Shown: positions 8,704 to 18,570, counted from the first letter of the stretch. The stretch: DNA of 64,000 bases from Chthonomonadales bacterium (GCA_020849275.1 JADLGO010000067.1:119389-183388); one strand, 5' to 3'. The notes: generated by a model from the letters alone, not told the origin. Translations and numbers: made by a program.

Positions 8704-8871
8704 CTACGGCTGCGCGGACTGCGACACGAGCCGCACGAAGGCCTGAATCCCGCGGATGACCTCCTGGTTGTCGGTCAACCGGCTCACCGTCGTCTCGAGC
8801 TCGCGCCCGATCGCATGCACGGACTCGCGGATCTGTCGCGTCTCGGCGGCTCGCTCGTCCGCCTCGCGCCC
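8704..8871 (-). pseudogene. In-frame continuation of the coiled-coil protein beyond an amber codon
   Basis: Directly after the TAG at 8872-8874, the same frame continues for 55 codons without a stop to another TAG at 8704-8706. The translation (GREADERAAETRQIRESVH..., ending VRLVSQSAQP) is amphipathic and charged, and extends the helical region that precedes the stop. It has no start codon or ribosome site of its own. It is either the lost C-terminus of the gene, expressed by readthrough, or the result of one base error in the assembly. Confidence 0.6.
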
Positions 8872-9453
8872 CTACGTCTCCATCGCCGCGTCGAGGCCCT
8901 CGCGCAGGCGTCGGGCCTCGGCCTCCGCCGCTCCGAGCCGCTGGCGCACCTCCACGATGTCCTCGCGCGGGTAGCGCGCCTCGGCGATGATCGCCAGCAA
9001 CCGCCGCGACAGAGAGACATGCGCGGCGGCGGCCGGGCGGAACAGCGTCGCCACCACGTAGAACCCGGCGAAGCAGTAGCCGAGCGTGCCGCCCGAGAGC
9101 GCCGACACGCCCGCCACCAGCGCCGCGGACGCCAGGTGCGCTCCCACGGCCACCCATCCCAGGCGCCGACGGAGTTGCGCCACCTCGCGCTCGCGGCCGC
9201 CCGCCAGCGCGGTCGCGCGCTCGCGCGAGCGCTTCAGCTCGAACGCCGCCTCGTGCGCCTGCAGGTAGAGGTCCCACGGCGCCTTCAGGATCACGATCAG
9301 CCAGAGCAAGCACAGCCCGCCCATCGCCCAATCCAGCGCGCGCGCGCTGGCGGCCGCCTCGCGCACGGCGTCACCCAGCCCGAGCAGCCAGGCCGCTAGC
9401 GCGAGCGCCGCCAGCAGAAACGCGAGACGCCCCGTCCGCTCGACGATCCCCAT
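8872..9453 (-). CDS. Membrane protein with C-terminal coiled coil, interrupted by TAG
   Basis: A 193-residue protein with hydrophobic segments at about 9-26, 36-56 and 93-128 (probably two helices) and charged coiled-coil segments between (about 58-85) and after them (from about 150). I do not recognise a family. The ATG at 9453 was chosen because it starts the first membrane helix (GIVERTGRLAFLL) and has a G-rich ribosome site (GGGGAGGGGG); the longer frame to 9648 adds a low-complexity Arg/Gly leader. The gene ends at a TAG that cuts a heptad-like helix; see the entry at 8704-8871. It is 18 bases upstream of the first DUF488 gene, so it may act as a membrane partner of that cluster. Confidence 0.6.
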   Translation of the reverse strand: MGIVERTGRLAFLLAALALAAWLLGLGDAVREAAASARALDWAMGGLCLLWLIVILKAPWDLYLQAHEAAFELKRSRERATALAGGREREVAQLRRRLGWVAVGAHLASAALVAGVSALSGGTLGYCFAGFYVVATLFRPAAAAHVSLSRRLLAIIAEARYPREDIVEVRQRLGAAEAEARRLREGLDAAMET

Positions 9454-9563
9454 GGCCCCCTCCCCTGCGACGGATCGGGGCCTATTGCTCCGCGCGGAGG
9501 CGGCGGACCGCATGAGCCGTTCGGCCCAATCTCGCCGCGCGCGGGTCCCGCCATCGCGACGGG

Positions 9564-10940
9564 TCACTCCGCCAGCAGCGCGTCCACGGCGTTGCCCACC
9601 TCGGCCACGACGCGCTCCAGGCTGCCGCGCGCCAGCGGGGTCTGCCACACCTGATAGACGTCGTCATCGTACAGTGCGGCCGGCGGCAGGTACCCCAGGC
9701 ATGGGCCGTTGACCAGGTTGATGACCGCGACGGGTCGCGGGGCGAAGCGCGCGCGCAGCGACCGCTGAAGGTCGGAGTAGGCCTCGTTGGCATGGCCAAC
9801 AAGCACGGCGTCCCCCATGCGCCAGAGCCAGAAGGGCAGCTCGGCCGTGGCGCCGTCGCCGACGGCCTCCCGAATGGTCCGCTTGCGCCGCAGCCGTTCC
9901 GCCAGCACGCGCTCGGGGCAGGCCGCCTCCTGGGCTCGCAGCTCCGCGGCGGACGGCAGCGTCTTCAGCAACACCTTGACCGCGATGGTCCGAGCGCGCA
10001 GGACTGCGGAGGGTGCGCGCGGCCCGCGCCGCCACAGGCCGAGCGGGGCGCCAGACTCCAGCGCCCGATCGAAGGTCAAAGCCGTTGCGGGAGGGAGCAT
10101 CCCCTCCAGCGCCGAGGCCGCGGCCAGGCCGAGGACGCGCCCGTTGCGGTCCGCCACGCTCGGATCGCTCGCGTACTGCTCGCGAGGCGCGAGCTCGCCC
10201 GAGGCGCCCTGCAGGAAGAGGCACGGCGCCCCTGCCGAAGCCGCTTCCATCACTTCGCGGCAGGCGCCGACATAGTCGGGCGAGATCAGGCGGTTCGCCC
10301 ATGCAAGCGAGGTGGGGTGGCACGCGTAGTTGACGATCGTCGCGCGCACCCGGCCGTCCGGCGCGGAGACGCGGCCCACCAGCAGCGTGTCATCGCTCGG
10401 CCCACCGGGGTGGAAGCCACACAGGAGGCGGGCGCCGCCAGGCTCAGGCAGATCGCGGTGGCGGGCCAGGCCGCACTTCCCGTAGGTCCACGAGACGATG
10501 GCCGGAGCGAGCGCCTCGCGGGCTCGGCGCACGGCGGCTCTGGCGCGCTCGCAGAGAAGGTCGATGTACGCCGCGATCGCCTGGCCGCCCGGCCGATCGG
10601 CATCCGCCAGGCAGGTCGATGGGCCCGCGTGCGTGTGCGAGAGCGCCACCATGGCCTGGCCGGCTCCCAGCGTCTCCAGCACCGCCTGGCGCACCCGACG
10701 CTCCTCATCGGGACCACGCCACCATCCCAGGTCGGCGGCCACGAGCGCAAGCGGCTCTCCGCCCGCGCCATCGCTCGCGACCAGCGCGGTCAGCGTGAGC
10801 GGGCGGTGGATGCCCTCCGCCGCATCGTGCTCGGCGGCGCCCCAGTTGCGGGCGTAGATGTCCGGGGGCGGCGTGATGTCCGCCCGTGCCACGCCCGCGA
10901 GGCACGCGAGCTCACCGTGCGCCTCCTCAAGTAGGCTCAT
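9564..10940 (-). CDS. Neutral/alkaline ceramidase-like hydrolase
   Basis: A 458-residue protein resembling the N-terminal domain of neutral/alkaline non-lysosomal ceramidases. The family's zinc-site motifs are visible: H102 and H104 in ALSHTHAGPST, and the later NYACHPTSL. The start CLAGVARADITPP is also typical. No signal peptide is seen, so unlike true ceramidases it is probably cytoplasmic, and the enzyme likely hydrolyses some other amide or ester. ATG 10940 overlaps the stop codon of the upstream SDR gene by 4 bases (ATGA), and that gene overlaps the dehydratase gene in the same way. The three thus form one coupled unit, which suggests a catabolic pathway for a sugar acid or derivative. 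Confidence 0.75.
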   Translation of the reverse strand: MSLLEEAHGELACLAGVARADITPPPDIYARNWGAAEHDAAEGIHRPLTLTALVASDGAGGEPLALVAADLGWWRGPDEERRVRQAVLETLGAGQAMVALSHTHAGPSTCLADADRPGGQAIAAYIDLLCERARAAVRRAREALAPAIVSWTYGKCGLARHRDLPEPGGARLLCGFHPGGPSDDTLLVGRVSAPDGRVRATIVNYACHPTSLAWANRLISPDYVGACREVMEAASAGAPCLFLQGASGELAPREQYASDPSVADRNGRVLGLAAASALEGMLPPATALTFDRALESGAPLGLWRRGPRAPSAVLRARTIAVKVLLKTLPSAAELRAQEAACPERVLAERLRRKRTIREAVGDGATAELPFWLWRMGDAVLVGHANEAYSDLQRSLRARFAPRPVAVINLVNGPCLGYLPPAALYDDDVYQVWQTPLARGSLERVVAEVGNAVDALLAE

Positions 10941-11752
10941 GGCTCCCGCCCCGGCGCGGCCGGCGTCACCAGCGAGAGCCCGCCGTCCATCAGCAGGGTC
11001 GCGCCCGTGATGTGCCGGACGCGCCGATCGCACAGATTCGCCACCTGCATCGCCACCTCCGCCGGCTCGATCAGCCGCCGCACTGGCGTGGCCGCGGCCG
11101 CCCGAACGCGTAGATCCGGGTCCGCCTCGAACATGCGGCCGCTGAGCCCGGCGTCCACGTAGCCGGGGGCCACCTCGTTCACAAGAATGCCGCGGCCCGC
11201 AAGCTCGAGTGCCATGCATCGGCAAAGCATCCGCAGGCCCGCCTTCGAGACGCAGTAGGCGGGGACGTGCGGGTGCGGCGCGTCGGCGGCCCAGCTTCCC
11301 ACGAACACGATGCGGCCGGGAGTCTCGCGCTCGACCAATCGGTCCGCGCCGGCGCGGGCAAGGTGGAACGCCCCCGTCAGGTTTACTGCGATCTGGCGCG
11401 TCCACTCCTCGGAGGTGATGGCGCGGATGCCCGCGACGGTGACGACGGCGGCGTTGGGCACGATGATCGTCGACAGACCCAGGTCGGCCTCGACGGCGGC
11501 GACCCAGTCTCGCACCGCGCCGCCATCGGTCACATCGACGCGGTCGTAGCGAGCGCGAGCGCCGGCGCCCGCCAGACTCGCGAGCAACGGGCGAGCCTCG
11601 CGCGTCGGCCGCAGGTCGCCAGCAGCGACGGCCGCGCCGCGTGAGGCCAACTCCTCGCACACCGCGCGGCCGATGTCGCCCAGTGCGCCGCTAACGATGG
11701 CGACGGCCGGGGACAACGGGCCCGCCCCACCGGGGGCCGCGGCGCCGCTCAC
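10937..11752 (-). CDS. Short-chain dehydrogenase/reductase
   Basis: A 271-residue classical SDR. The nucleotide-binding motif [10 protein letters not shown] (21-30), the NAA motif at 100-102, a Ser near 153 (VGSWAA) and the catalytic Y166-x3-K170 (AYCVSKAG) are present. D46 (AAGDLRP) after the second strand favours NAD(H). GTG 11752 is chosen because it overlaps the TGA of the upstream gene (GTGA), the same arrangement as at its own 3' end; no ATG is available at a sensible place. It probably oxidises the hydroxy-acid product made by the neighbouring enolase-superfamily dehydratase, but this is inferred from gene order only. Confidence 0.85.
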   Translation of the reverse strand: MSGAAAPGGAGPLSPAVAIVSGALGDIGRAVCEELASRGAAVAAGDLRPTREARPLLASLAGAGARARYDRVDVTDGGAVRDWVAAVEADLGLSTIIVPNAAVVTVAGIRAITSEEWTRQIAVNLTGAFHLARAGADRLVERETPGRIVFVGSWAADAPHPHVPAYCVSKAGLRMLCRCMALELAGRGILVNEVAPGYVDAGLSGRMFEADPDLRVRAAAATPVRRLIEPAEVAMQVANLCDRRVRHITGATLLMDGGLSLVTPAAPGREP

Positions 11753-12927
11753 CAATCGCCCACGCTGCCGTCCGCGTAGAAGGTCCGCTGCGGGATCTCC
11801 TGCTCGAACGGGTGTTTGCGTACCTCGGCGATGTCGATCTCGATTCCGAGCCCGGGCCGATCGGACGGGCGCACCAGCCGGCCCCGCGGCTCCACCGCGA
11901 ATCCCTCCCTCACCACGTCGCGCCGCCACGGCACGTCCAGATGGACGGCCTCGCAGATGATGTAGGACGGTGTCGCGAAGCCAAGCTCCAGCGAGGCTGC
12001 GGTGCTCACCGGCCCCTGCGGGTTGTGCGGCGCGAGCGCCACGCGATACGCGTCGCACATCGCCGCGATGCGCCGCGCCTCGGTCAGCCCGCCGCAGTGC
12101 GTGATGTCCGTCTGCATCACGCTGCACGCACGCTTCTCCAGGTACTCACGCACCGCATACTGCGAGACGAGCCGCTCGCCGGTCGCGATCGGCGTGGAAA
12201 CCGCGCGCTGGATTAAGGCGATGTCCTCCACCGTCTCCGGCCAGCAGGGCTCCTCGAACCAGTAGAGCCCGTACGGCTCGAGCGCCCTGGCGAACAGCAA
12301 TCCCATGCGCGGCGACGGTCGGGCGTGGCAGTCGACCATGAAGTCGATGCCGTCGCCCACGGCCTCGCGCATCGCGCGCACGCACGCCTCCGCGTAGCGG
12401 ATCGGGCGCAGCCCCTCCAGCGGCGCGGTCTCCGGCACCGCCATCGACTTGAAGGCCGTGAAGCCGTCCGACACGGCCTTGCCGGCCAGATCGGCGAACC
12501 GGCCGGCGTCGGCGGGCGGGGTTTCGTAGAAGTCCTCCATGCGCGAGCCGCCGAGGTGACAGTACAGACGTACGTAGTCGCGCACCGGGCCGCCCCAGAG
12601 GCGATGGCACGGAACACCGTGGACCTTGCCAAGGATGTCCCACAGCGCGATGTCGATGCCGCTCATGGCGGTACCGCGGACGATGCCGTTGGAGTGCCAG
12701 AAGTGCTGGCGGTACATCATCTGCCACAGGAACTCGATGCGCGTCGGGTCCTGGCCGATCAGAAGCGGCGCGAGGTCGTCGACGGCGCCAACCACGGCCC
12801 GCGTGTGCCACTCCAACGTGGCCTCGCCCCATCCGTAGAGCCCGGCCTGGTCCGTGAGCACGCGCACGAAGATCCAGTTGCGCATTCGCGCGTTGCAGAC
12901 GTGCGTCTCGATCCCGGTGATCCTCAC
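11749..12927 (-). CDS. Mandelate racemase/muconate lactonizing family sugar-acid dehydratase
   Basis: A 392-residue enolase-superfamily enzyme. Metal ligands D199, E225 and E251 and catalytic residues H201 ([10 protein letters not shown]) and H301 ([10 protein letters not shown]) have the spacing of D-galactonate and D-mannonate dehydratases, which remove water from an aldonic acid to give a 2-keto-3-deoxy sugar acid. GTG 12927 is preceded by GGAAGGAGAAGG, a strong ribosome site. The alternative of GalD/ManD-like specificity cannot be resolved by eye. Being first in the coupled set with the SDR and the ceramidase-like gene, it is likely the committing step of that pathway. Confidence 0.85.
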   Translation of the reverse strand: MRITGIETHVCNARMRNWIFVRVLTDQAGLYGWGEATLEWHTRAVVGAVDDLAPLLIGQDPTRIEFLWQMMYRQHFWHSNGIVRGTAMSGIDIALWDILGKVHGVPCHRLWGGPVRDYVRLYCHLGGSRMEDFYETPPADAGRFADLAGKAVSDGFTAFKSMAVPETAPLEGLRPIRYAEACVRAMREAVGDGIDFMVDCHARPSPRMGLLFARALEPYGLYWFEEPCWPETVEDIALIQRAVSTPIATGERLVSQYAVREYLEKRACSVMQTDITHCGGLTEARRIAAMCDAYRVALAPHNPQGPVSTAASLELGFATPSYIICEAVHLDVPWRRDVVREGFAVEPRGRLVRPSDRPGLGIEIDIAEVRKHPFEQEIPQRTFYADGSVGDW

Positions 12928-12974
12928 GGACCTTCTCCTTCCACACAGGCACCGTCGTCGGCTCAGACGCCGCG

Positions 12975-14015
12975 CTATCGGGCCACGACGCCGATGCCGC
13001 CGCCCACCACGACTCGCGTCCCTCGCTCCGCGGAGAGCTTCGCGACCCGCCTCAGGATCGCCTGCGCGCCCGCGCCCGTGGCCGGGGTGGGCCGGCAGTC
13101 CCGAAGCAGCACCGGAAGCACGCTCGCCGACTCGACGCCGTCGCGCCCGAGACGGCAGCGCAGGATCACGGTGCGCGAGGCCGCTGCTCCTCGCGGGTCG
13201 AACACGAAGTTGCCCAGCGAGTAGGCCGCCAGCGTGCGCCGCCCGCCCCGTCCGGGCAGCCACTCCAGCGGCTGCAGCACGTGCGGATGGTGGCCAAGCA
13301 CCAGATCGGCGCCGCCCGCGGCGGCTGCGCGGGCCAGGGCCACCTGGCGCGCGCTCGGACGGCCCCGGAACTCCACGCCCCAGTGCAACGACACGACCGC
13401 CACATCGGCCGCGCGGCGGGCCGCCACGACGGCCTCGCGCACGGCGCGCTCGCTCGCTCGCGCGACCGACTCGCGGTCCTGGCGCGGGAACACGCCCTCT
13501 GGCACGAAGTCGCTCATCGCGACGAAGCCGACCCGCAGCGCGCCCACGCGACGGACGAGCGGCCTCCGCGCCGCCCGAAGCGTGGCGCCCGCGCCGACCC
13601 ACCCTACGCCTGCGACGCGCAGCGCGTCCATCGTGTCCGCCAGCCCCGTGCGGCCGTAGTCCAGGGTGTGGTTGTTCGCCAGCGAGACGACGTCGATTCC
13701 GGCGTCGCGCAGGCCGCGCGCGGAGCCAGGATCGCCACGGAACACGAACGGCTTGGGTACCGCCGCACCGCGCGTGGTCAGCGCGCACTCCATGTTGGCG
13801 AACGCGAGGTCGGTCGCGCGCAACCACGGCGCCACGCGCTCGAACGGCCAGTCGGTCCCGTACCGCTCGATACGCCGCCCGACGCCCCGTGCCAGCAGCA
13901 CATCGCCGACCGCACAGAGCGTCGCCGTCGGAGCGGGCGGCCGCGCGGCCCACGAGAGCGCCATGCCGACGCTCGCCGTGAGCCCCCCGAGGAGGGCCGC
14001 GCGCCCGCTCAGCAT
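12975..14015 (-). CDS. CapA-family metallophosphatase-like protein
   Basis: A 346-residue protein of the CapA/PgsA family (calcineurin-like fold). It has a probable signal peptide or anchor ([17 protein letters not shown], 8-24), then the family motifs: [16 protein letters not shown] (35-50), [26 protein letters not shown] and [13 protein letters not shown], which contain the Asp, Asn and His residues that bind metals in this fold. CapA proteins take part in poly-gamma-glutamate or other cell-surface polymer export or processing, though many are uncharacterised. ATG 14015 overlaps the stop of the DUF3160 lipoprotein gene by 7 bases, so the two are coupled. Confidence 0.83.
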   Translation of the reverse strand: MLSGRAALLGGLTASVGMALSWAARPPAPTATLCAVGDVLLARGVGRRIERYGTDWPFERVAPWLRATDLAFANMECALTTRGAAVPKPFVFRGDPGSARGLRDAGIDVVSLANNHTLDYGRTGLADTMDALRVAGVGWVGAGATLRAARRPLVRRVGALRVGFVAMSDFVPEGVFPRQDRESVARASERAVREAVVAARRAADVAVVSLHWGVEFRGRPSARQVALARAAAAGGADLVLGHHPHVLQPLEWLPGRGGRRTLAAYSLGNFVFDPRGAAASRTVILRCRLGRDGVESASVLPVLLRDCRPTPATGAGAQAILRRVAKLSAERGTRVVVGGGIGVVAR

Positions 14016-16153
14016 CCGCTGCTGTAGGTCTCGAGCCGGTCGCTTCCCGGGGCCGGCTTGCGGGGCGCCAGCAGGAACGAGTCCGTCCAGAAGGGAGGCG
14101 CCGGCGCCTTGCCCGCCTTGAGCATGGCCTGCCACTTCGCGTCAGTCAGCCGATCCGCCATCGGTTGCGTGAACTCGCGGTAGGCGAAGACCGCGCCGCG
14201 CGCAAGCTGCAGCTTACCCTCCACCGGTACGACCACCAGGATCTCGACGGCATGTCCCACGCCGGCCTCGAGGACGACGGGCGCGGCCGTGTGGACATCG
14301 GCGATCAGCGCCATGTCGCGATCGGTCTCGTCCACGAGGTGCCAGTACTTCGGTCCACCCTCCATCACGGAGAGCGTCATGTACTCGACCTTCCCACCGA
14401 CGTAGCGAATCTCGCCGTACTCCTCCTCCGTGAGGGCCTCGTTGGCGAGCTCCTTGTGCGCGACCCGCTCCAGGAAGGCGAGCAGGTTCTCGAACTCCTC
14501 GGTGCGATCCCGCAGGCTGTCGGAGAGAAGCCCGCGCCGCGAGAGCCCCTCGCGCGTTCGCTTCGCGAGGTCCAGCAGCCGTCCGTAGAGCTCCACGTTC
14601 GGCTCGACGTAGCCCTTCGGCAGCGGCCGCTCTTCCCCGTCGCCGCACTCCACGGCGCTCTGCTTGCCGTAGAGGATGGTGTCGTGCCGGAGTTCGGCCC
14701 ACGAGCCGAGCGCGGTGCTGATTGACCTGTCGAGCCAGGCGTCGCCGTGCATGAACGATGGATAGCCCTCGGGGAAGGGAGCGACAACGGCCCGCAGCGC
14801 GTACAGCCAGCCCCAGTAGAGGTTCGAACGCCACGTCTCCGCCGTCACCGTGGCGAACTCGCTGGCGAGCGCCGCTCGCGCCGGGGCGTAGCCGTCCCAC
14901 CGTTGCGTGTCGAAGCGGTCCGGGTTCCGATCGATCAGCTCACGCGCGCGCGAGCTACCCAGCACCGCCATCACGTCCATTCCGCTCGGCACTGGACGAA
15001 CGATCGGCTTGGAGAGCCGCTGCAGGAGCTCGCTATCCGGGATGGAACGCTGCCCCATGAAGCGCAGTTGCGGCGCGGGCGATGGAGCGTTGGGCTCCAG
15101 CTTGGGCTCGGACCGGATTCGCGGGGGGCGGGCTCTGGCGAGGGCATCAGCGAGCTGCCGCAGCTTCGCGTCGTTGAACAGCGCGGCCAGCGGCGCGTTC
15201 GCCCCGAACACGCCGTCGGCGGCGCGCAGGTACTCCTCCGGAGTCAGGTCGTCCGAGGCGCCCACGAAGAAGGACGTCGGCCCGTAGACGCGATCCCATT
15301 GAGTAGCGAGGTCGCCGTGCCGCAGGGCGCGGGCAAGCAGGATGCCCTGAACCATCACGGTGTCGAGGCGGGCCCCGCCCGGGCTTCGCGCGGCGAACGG
15401 GGCCAACCCATACCACATCATCGCGCCGAAGTAGCGCTTCAGGTCCTCGGAGCGGGTGTAGTGACCGCGCGGCGCGAACTGCGAATAGTCGATGGCGTAC
15501 GGGAAGATCGCGCCGGTCGCGAAGCCCTCATGGCGACCGATCAGCGCCATCTCCGCGTCGGCCAGGCGCGCCCCGTCGGCGGGAAGCGCCGGCTTGAGGC
15601 CGAGCAGCCGGGCGGCAACGCCGAAGTATGCCGCGTTACGCGTGGCCGCATCGCGCACGCGCCCCTCCGGCGCGGCGGTGACCATGGCCATCGTCTGCTC
15701 CAGCATACCGCCGGTGAGCTTGCGAAGCGCCGGCAGCAGGGCGTCGCGCTCCACGCCGCGCAGAAGGAAGTCGTAATAGACGTGGTAGAGCTGCAGCACC
15801 AGGTCGACGGTGACGAACGACGGGATGTTGAGGTAGTCGTTGTTCTCGTAGACGTGGAAGAGCTGCTGCGCCGGCGTGGGAGTGCACGCGAACAGGTTGC
15901 GCGCCAGCATCGCCTGCTGCGGGGCGCCAAGCAGGCCGGCCCTCCGGAACTCGGCGGCGTTGGCGACGTCGGACAGGTCCTCGGCCACGCGGTACGCGGC
16001 AACCTGCCCCGGAGCGCGCTCCTCGACCGGCGCGACCTGCTTCGCCGCGACCGGCTGCGCGGGGGAGGCAGGGACCCGCGCGGCCTCGTCCCGCGCGCGC
16101 CCGCATCCGGCCAGGCCGAGCACCAGGGCCAGCAACCAACCAGCTCGCTTCAT
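14009..16153 (-). CDS. DUF3160 domain lipoprotein
   Basis: A 714-residue secreted protein with a lipoprotein signal: KR at the start, a hydrophobic core, and the lipobox LAGC (Cys near 17). The rest matches the DUF3160 type: [19 protein letters not shown] near 98-116, a long helical body, and [19 protein letters not shown] near the end. The function of the family is unknown. Its stop overlaps CapA by 7 bases and its ATG overlaps the stop of the FG-GAP gene by 4 bases (ATGA). A surface or periplasmic role with those two secreted partners is likely. The frame is open a further 87 codons upstream, but that part is antisense to the FG-GAP gene. Confidence 0.78.
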   Translation of the reverse strand: MKRAGWLLALVLGLAGCGRARDEAARVPASPAQPVAAKQVAPVEERAPGQVAAYRVAEDLSDVANAAEFRRAGLLGAPQQAMLARNLFACTPTPAQQLFHVYENNDYLNIPSFVTVDLVLQLYHVYYDFLLRGVERDALLPALRKLTGGMLEQTMAMVTAAPEGRVRDAATRNAAYFGVAARLLGLKPALPADGARLADAEMALIGRHEGFATGAIFPYAIDYSQFAPRGHYTRSEDLKRYFGAMMWYGLAPFAARSPGGARLDTVMVQGILLARALRHGDLATQWDRVYGPTSFFVGASDDLTPEEYLRAADGVFGANAPLAALFNDAKLRQLADALARARPPRIRSEPKLEPNAPSPAPQLRFMGQRSIPDSELLQRLSKPIVRPVPSGMDVMAVLGSSRARELIDRNPDRFDTQRWDGYAPARAALASEFATVTAETWRSNLYWGWLYALRAVVAPFPEGYPSFMHGDAWLDRSISTALGSWAELRHDTILYGKQSAVECGDGEERPLPKGYVEPNVELYGRLLDLAKRTREGLSRRGLLSDSLRDRTEEFENLLAFLERVAHKELANEALTEEEYGEIRYVGGKVEYMTLSVMEGGPKYWHLVDETDRDMALIADVHTAAPVVLEAGVGHAVEILVVVPVEGKLQLARGAVFAYREFTQPMADRLTDAKWQAMLKAGKAPAPPFWTDSFLLAPRKPAPGSDRLETYSSGC

Positions 16154-16806
16154 CGTGGCATCCTCCCGACGACGACGCGCCGTGTGCCGGCGACAACGGC
16201 CAGACGGCCACCGGCGATCGACTGAAGGCGCGCGGCCCTCCAGGAGCCGCGGGTCCGCGCGAGCGTAAAGCCGAAACCGTTCCAGCGGTAGGCGCCGAGC
16301 GCCAGCCGGCCGTTCGGCAGCCGCTCGAGCGCCGCCAACGTGGCGCCGCGTTGCCCGCGCTCCCGTATGAACCCGAAGTCGACAAACGGCCGACTGAGCG
16401 ACGAACCGAGCCACCTCTTCGCCAGGAGGCCTCTCCTCACCGAGTAGACGAACAGACAGTTATGCGGGCGGGGAAAGAAGCGCGTGGCCTTGCGGACGCC
16501 TACGACCACGTCCCGCCGCCCGTCGCCGTCGACATCGGCCACAGCAAGGCGCCAGGGCCGCCACTCGCGCCGCAGCGCTCGCCCCACGAGCCGCGCACCC
16601 ACCCACACCTCCAGCGGCTGGGCGGCCTCCGGCAGCAGGCGGATCCGCTCGGCGCGCCCATCGCCATCCAGGTCGGCGCTCGCCGCCATCGCGCGCCCGC
16701 GAGGCGCGTCAGCCCCCGCGGCGGCCACCAGCGCCACGGCGAGCGCCACGGCGTACGCGCGCCTCAGAGCGCGCAGAGCAGCGTCCGGCGCGCCCGCTCC
16801 ACCCAT
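16150..16806 (-). CDS. Secreted FG-GAP/VCBS-like repeat protein
   Basis: A 218-residue protein with a probable signal peptide (ALRRAYAVALAVALVAAAGADA, about 10-31) and two calcium-loop repeats typical of FG-GAP/VCBS: DLDGDGRAERIRL and DVDGDGRRDVVVG. The remainder is beta-rich. Such repeats bind calcium and form small propellers on secreted proteins; binding of a surface partner is inferred. ATG 16806 lies 43 bases inside the end of the DUF4091 gene; a GTG at 16749, after that stop, is an alternative start but would remove the basic part of the signal peptide. It is translationally coupled to the DUF3160 gene downstream. Confidence 0.68.
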   Translation of the reverse strand: MGGAGAPDAALRALRRAYAVALAVALVAAAGADAPRGRAMAASADLDGDGRAERIRLLPEAAQPLEVWVGARLVGRALRREWRPWRLAVADVDGDGRRDVVVGVRKATRFFPRPHNCLFVYSVRRGLLAKRWLGSSLSRPFVDFGFIRERGQRGATLAALERLPNGRLALGAYRWNGFGFTLARTRGSWRAARLQSIAGGRLAVVAGTRRVVVGRMPR

Positions 16807-18365
16807 CCGGCGTCCCGCGGGAACCGATCATACCCTTCCAGAGGGGCGAGCAGCGGAGCGTCCTCGCCAACTCCCAGCGTCTGCAGAAGGGCGTAATCCT
16901 GCAGCGAGTCGGCAAACACCTCCCACCGGATCGAGTCGAGCGGACCGTCCACACCGGGGTAGACGACGAACGGGTCGCCGTAGGGCCAGTCGGGCCAGGC
17001 CACCCCGGACTGCTCGGCGAATGGGTCGATGAGCTGGCGGGTCTGGGAGCGGTACCAGTAGTTGTAGCCCCAGTGCAGGAAGCCTCCGGCCCCGAACCGG
17101 CGCAAGAGCCACCCGGTGAGCCGGATGGCCGGCAGTGGCGTGTCCATTAGCCGGTTGATGTACGGCCCTCGCGGCCCACAGCAGAAGTAGGCCCACGCCG
17201 GGATGCCCGCCTCCCGGTACGCTCGCGCGCTCGCGATCGAGGCGATGGGCAAGTCCGTCGCGCCCTCACGGGCGAGCTCCACGTGGCTCTGAGCGTCAGC
17301 GACGCGCATCCAGGGAGCCGCCTCCCGCAGCAGCGCGCGCGCGGCGCTGTATCGCTCCAGATCGTCTGGCCCCGGCTCGTCCGAGACGTGGAAGATGGAC
17401 CGGTCTAGGATTCCCTCCTCCTCAACGAAGGCGCGCAGCCGGGGCAAGAGTTGGCCAAGAAACGAGCGGTAGGTGTCGGAGGTGGCGGGCGTCTCCGGCG
17501 GCCAGAGGAGCGAGTCGGCGTCCGCGTTGTCGCGGTAGACGCGCAGCGCGGCGCGCGCCCCCCACTGCGTGAAGAAGTGCGTCCACTCGAAGTACGTCGC
17601 GCCGCACTCGCGCGCCATCCGCACCCAGCGGCGCACGTCGGCGAAATCGAAGCCCCAGACGCCCGGCCTGGAGTCGTCCACGCGCAGCAACTGCGTCGGG
17701 CGCTTCACGCCGTCGGTGGGCGGCGTTAAGAGCGGTACGTACTGGCAGGTGCTTCCGTGCTCCACCAGATCGCGCATGTAGGGGCGCACGATGGCCCAGA
17801 AGCGCGCGTCGAATGGGTCCGCGCCATACCAGTCGCAGAGCGCGTCGGCGTAGAACCAGTGGGTGACCGGCAGCGGCGGGTCGGCACGGAGCGTTACGTC
17901 CGCGACGCGCACGGACGCGACCAGTTCACGCACGGGCTCGCCCTGGGGCGCCACGCGCACGCGCAGCGCGCCATCGCCCGCAACCGTACCGACCGGCGCC
18001 GTGAGCGTGATCCAGAAGGCCTGCGTCTCGAGCGGGCCGAGAACCACCAGGCCCTCGGGGTGCAACGGGTCCGGCACCAGGCCGGGCACGTGGCCGACGC
18101 CATCGAGGTGCTCCCGGTCGGTGCCGGGGTTATGGTGCGCCATGGGCACCCACCCGACACGGCGCACGCACGCCGAGCAGCCGTCGGGCGCCGTCGCCTC
18201 GACTGCCACGCGGACCGCCTCCCGACCGGAGTTGCGCACGCCCACCTGCAGCGACAGACGTCCTCCACGGACGAGGGTCAGCGAGAGAGGCACCGTCTCG
18301 CGCTCCGGCGACGAGGGGAAGACGCGCTCCAGCGAGCCCTGTAGCCAGCACGCAACGCAAGCCAT
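16764..18365 (-). CDS. DUF4091 (GH123-like) glycoside hydrolase candidate
   Basis: A 533-residue protein with an N-terminal beta-sandwich (about 1-160) followed by a TIM-barrel region of the DUF4091 type. Supporting features are THWFYADALCDWYG, an FEWTHFFTQWG strand, HVSDEPG (the DE pair that corresponds to the catalytic acid in this clan), and LHWGYNYWY near the end. Members relate to GH123 N-acetylgalactosaminidases. No signal peptide is seen; the first residues (MACVACWLQGSLERVF) begin a beta strand. ATG 18365 is preceded by GAGAGGG. It heads the unit with the FG-GAP, DUF3160 and CapA genes. Confidence 0.75.
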   Translation of the reverse strand: MACVACWLQGSLERVFPSSPERETVPLSLTLVRGGRLSLQVGVRNSGREAVRVAVEATAPDGCSACVRRVGWVPMAHHNPGTDREHLDGVGHVPGLVPDPLHPEGLVVLGPLETQAFWITLTAPVGTVAGDGALRVRVAPQGEPVRELVASVRVADVTLRADPPLPVTHWFYADALCDWYGADPFDARFWAIVRPYMRDLVEHGSTCQYVPLLTPPTDGVKRPTQLLRVDDSRPGVWGFDFADVRRWVRMARECGATYFEWTHFFTQWGARAALRVYRDNADADSLLWPPETPATSDTYRSFLGQLLPRLRAFVEEEGILDRSIFHVSDEPGPDDLERYSAARALLREAAPWMRVADAQSHVELAREGATDLPIASIASARAYREAGIPAWAYFCCGPRGPYINRLMDTPLPAIRLTGWLLRRFGAGGFLHWGYNYWYRSQTRQLIDPFAEQSGVAWPDWPYGDPFVVYPGVDGPLDSIRWEVFADSLQDYALLQTLGVGEDAPLLAPLEGYDRFPRDAGWVERARRTLLCAL

Positions 18366-18436
18366 CGGCAGACCCTCTCGGCGCGGTCGGCCCGGTATGC
18401 TCGGCCGCGACACGGCGCAGGATTCCGCGTTGCGCC

Positions 18437-18525
18437 CCGCCACTCCTGCCGCGCGTGGAACCGACCGTTGGCCGGCGTGCCCGCTCGCGCGGCGTTGTCC
18501 GCCACTCCTGCCGCGCGCGGGACCG
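18437..18525. repeat. Pair of 27-bp direct repeats, 62 bases apart
   Basis: Copies at 18437-18463 and 18499-18525 share an identical 19-base core, CCGCCACTCCTGCCGCGCG, and 25 of 27 bases overall. The ten-base piece CACTCCTGCC also occurs in the promoter spacer at 39361-39370, which may be chance. The nature of the repeat is unknown. Confidence 0.7.
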
Positions 18526-18570
18526 CCACGCGCGCGAATGGGCGGCCCAACGGCCAACCGTTCGCGCCGG

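Noticed and set aside
14820..14835. GGTTCGAA-like sequence as a tRNA T-arm
   Set aside because: It lies within the DUF3160 coding region and no acceptor or anticodon stem can be built around it.
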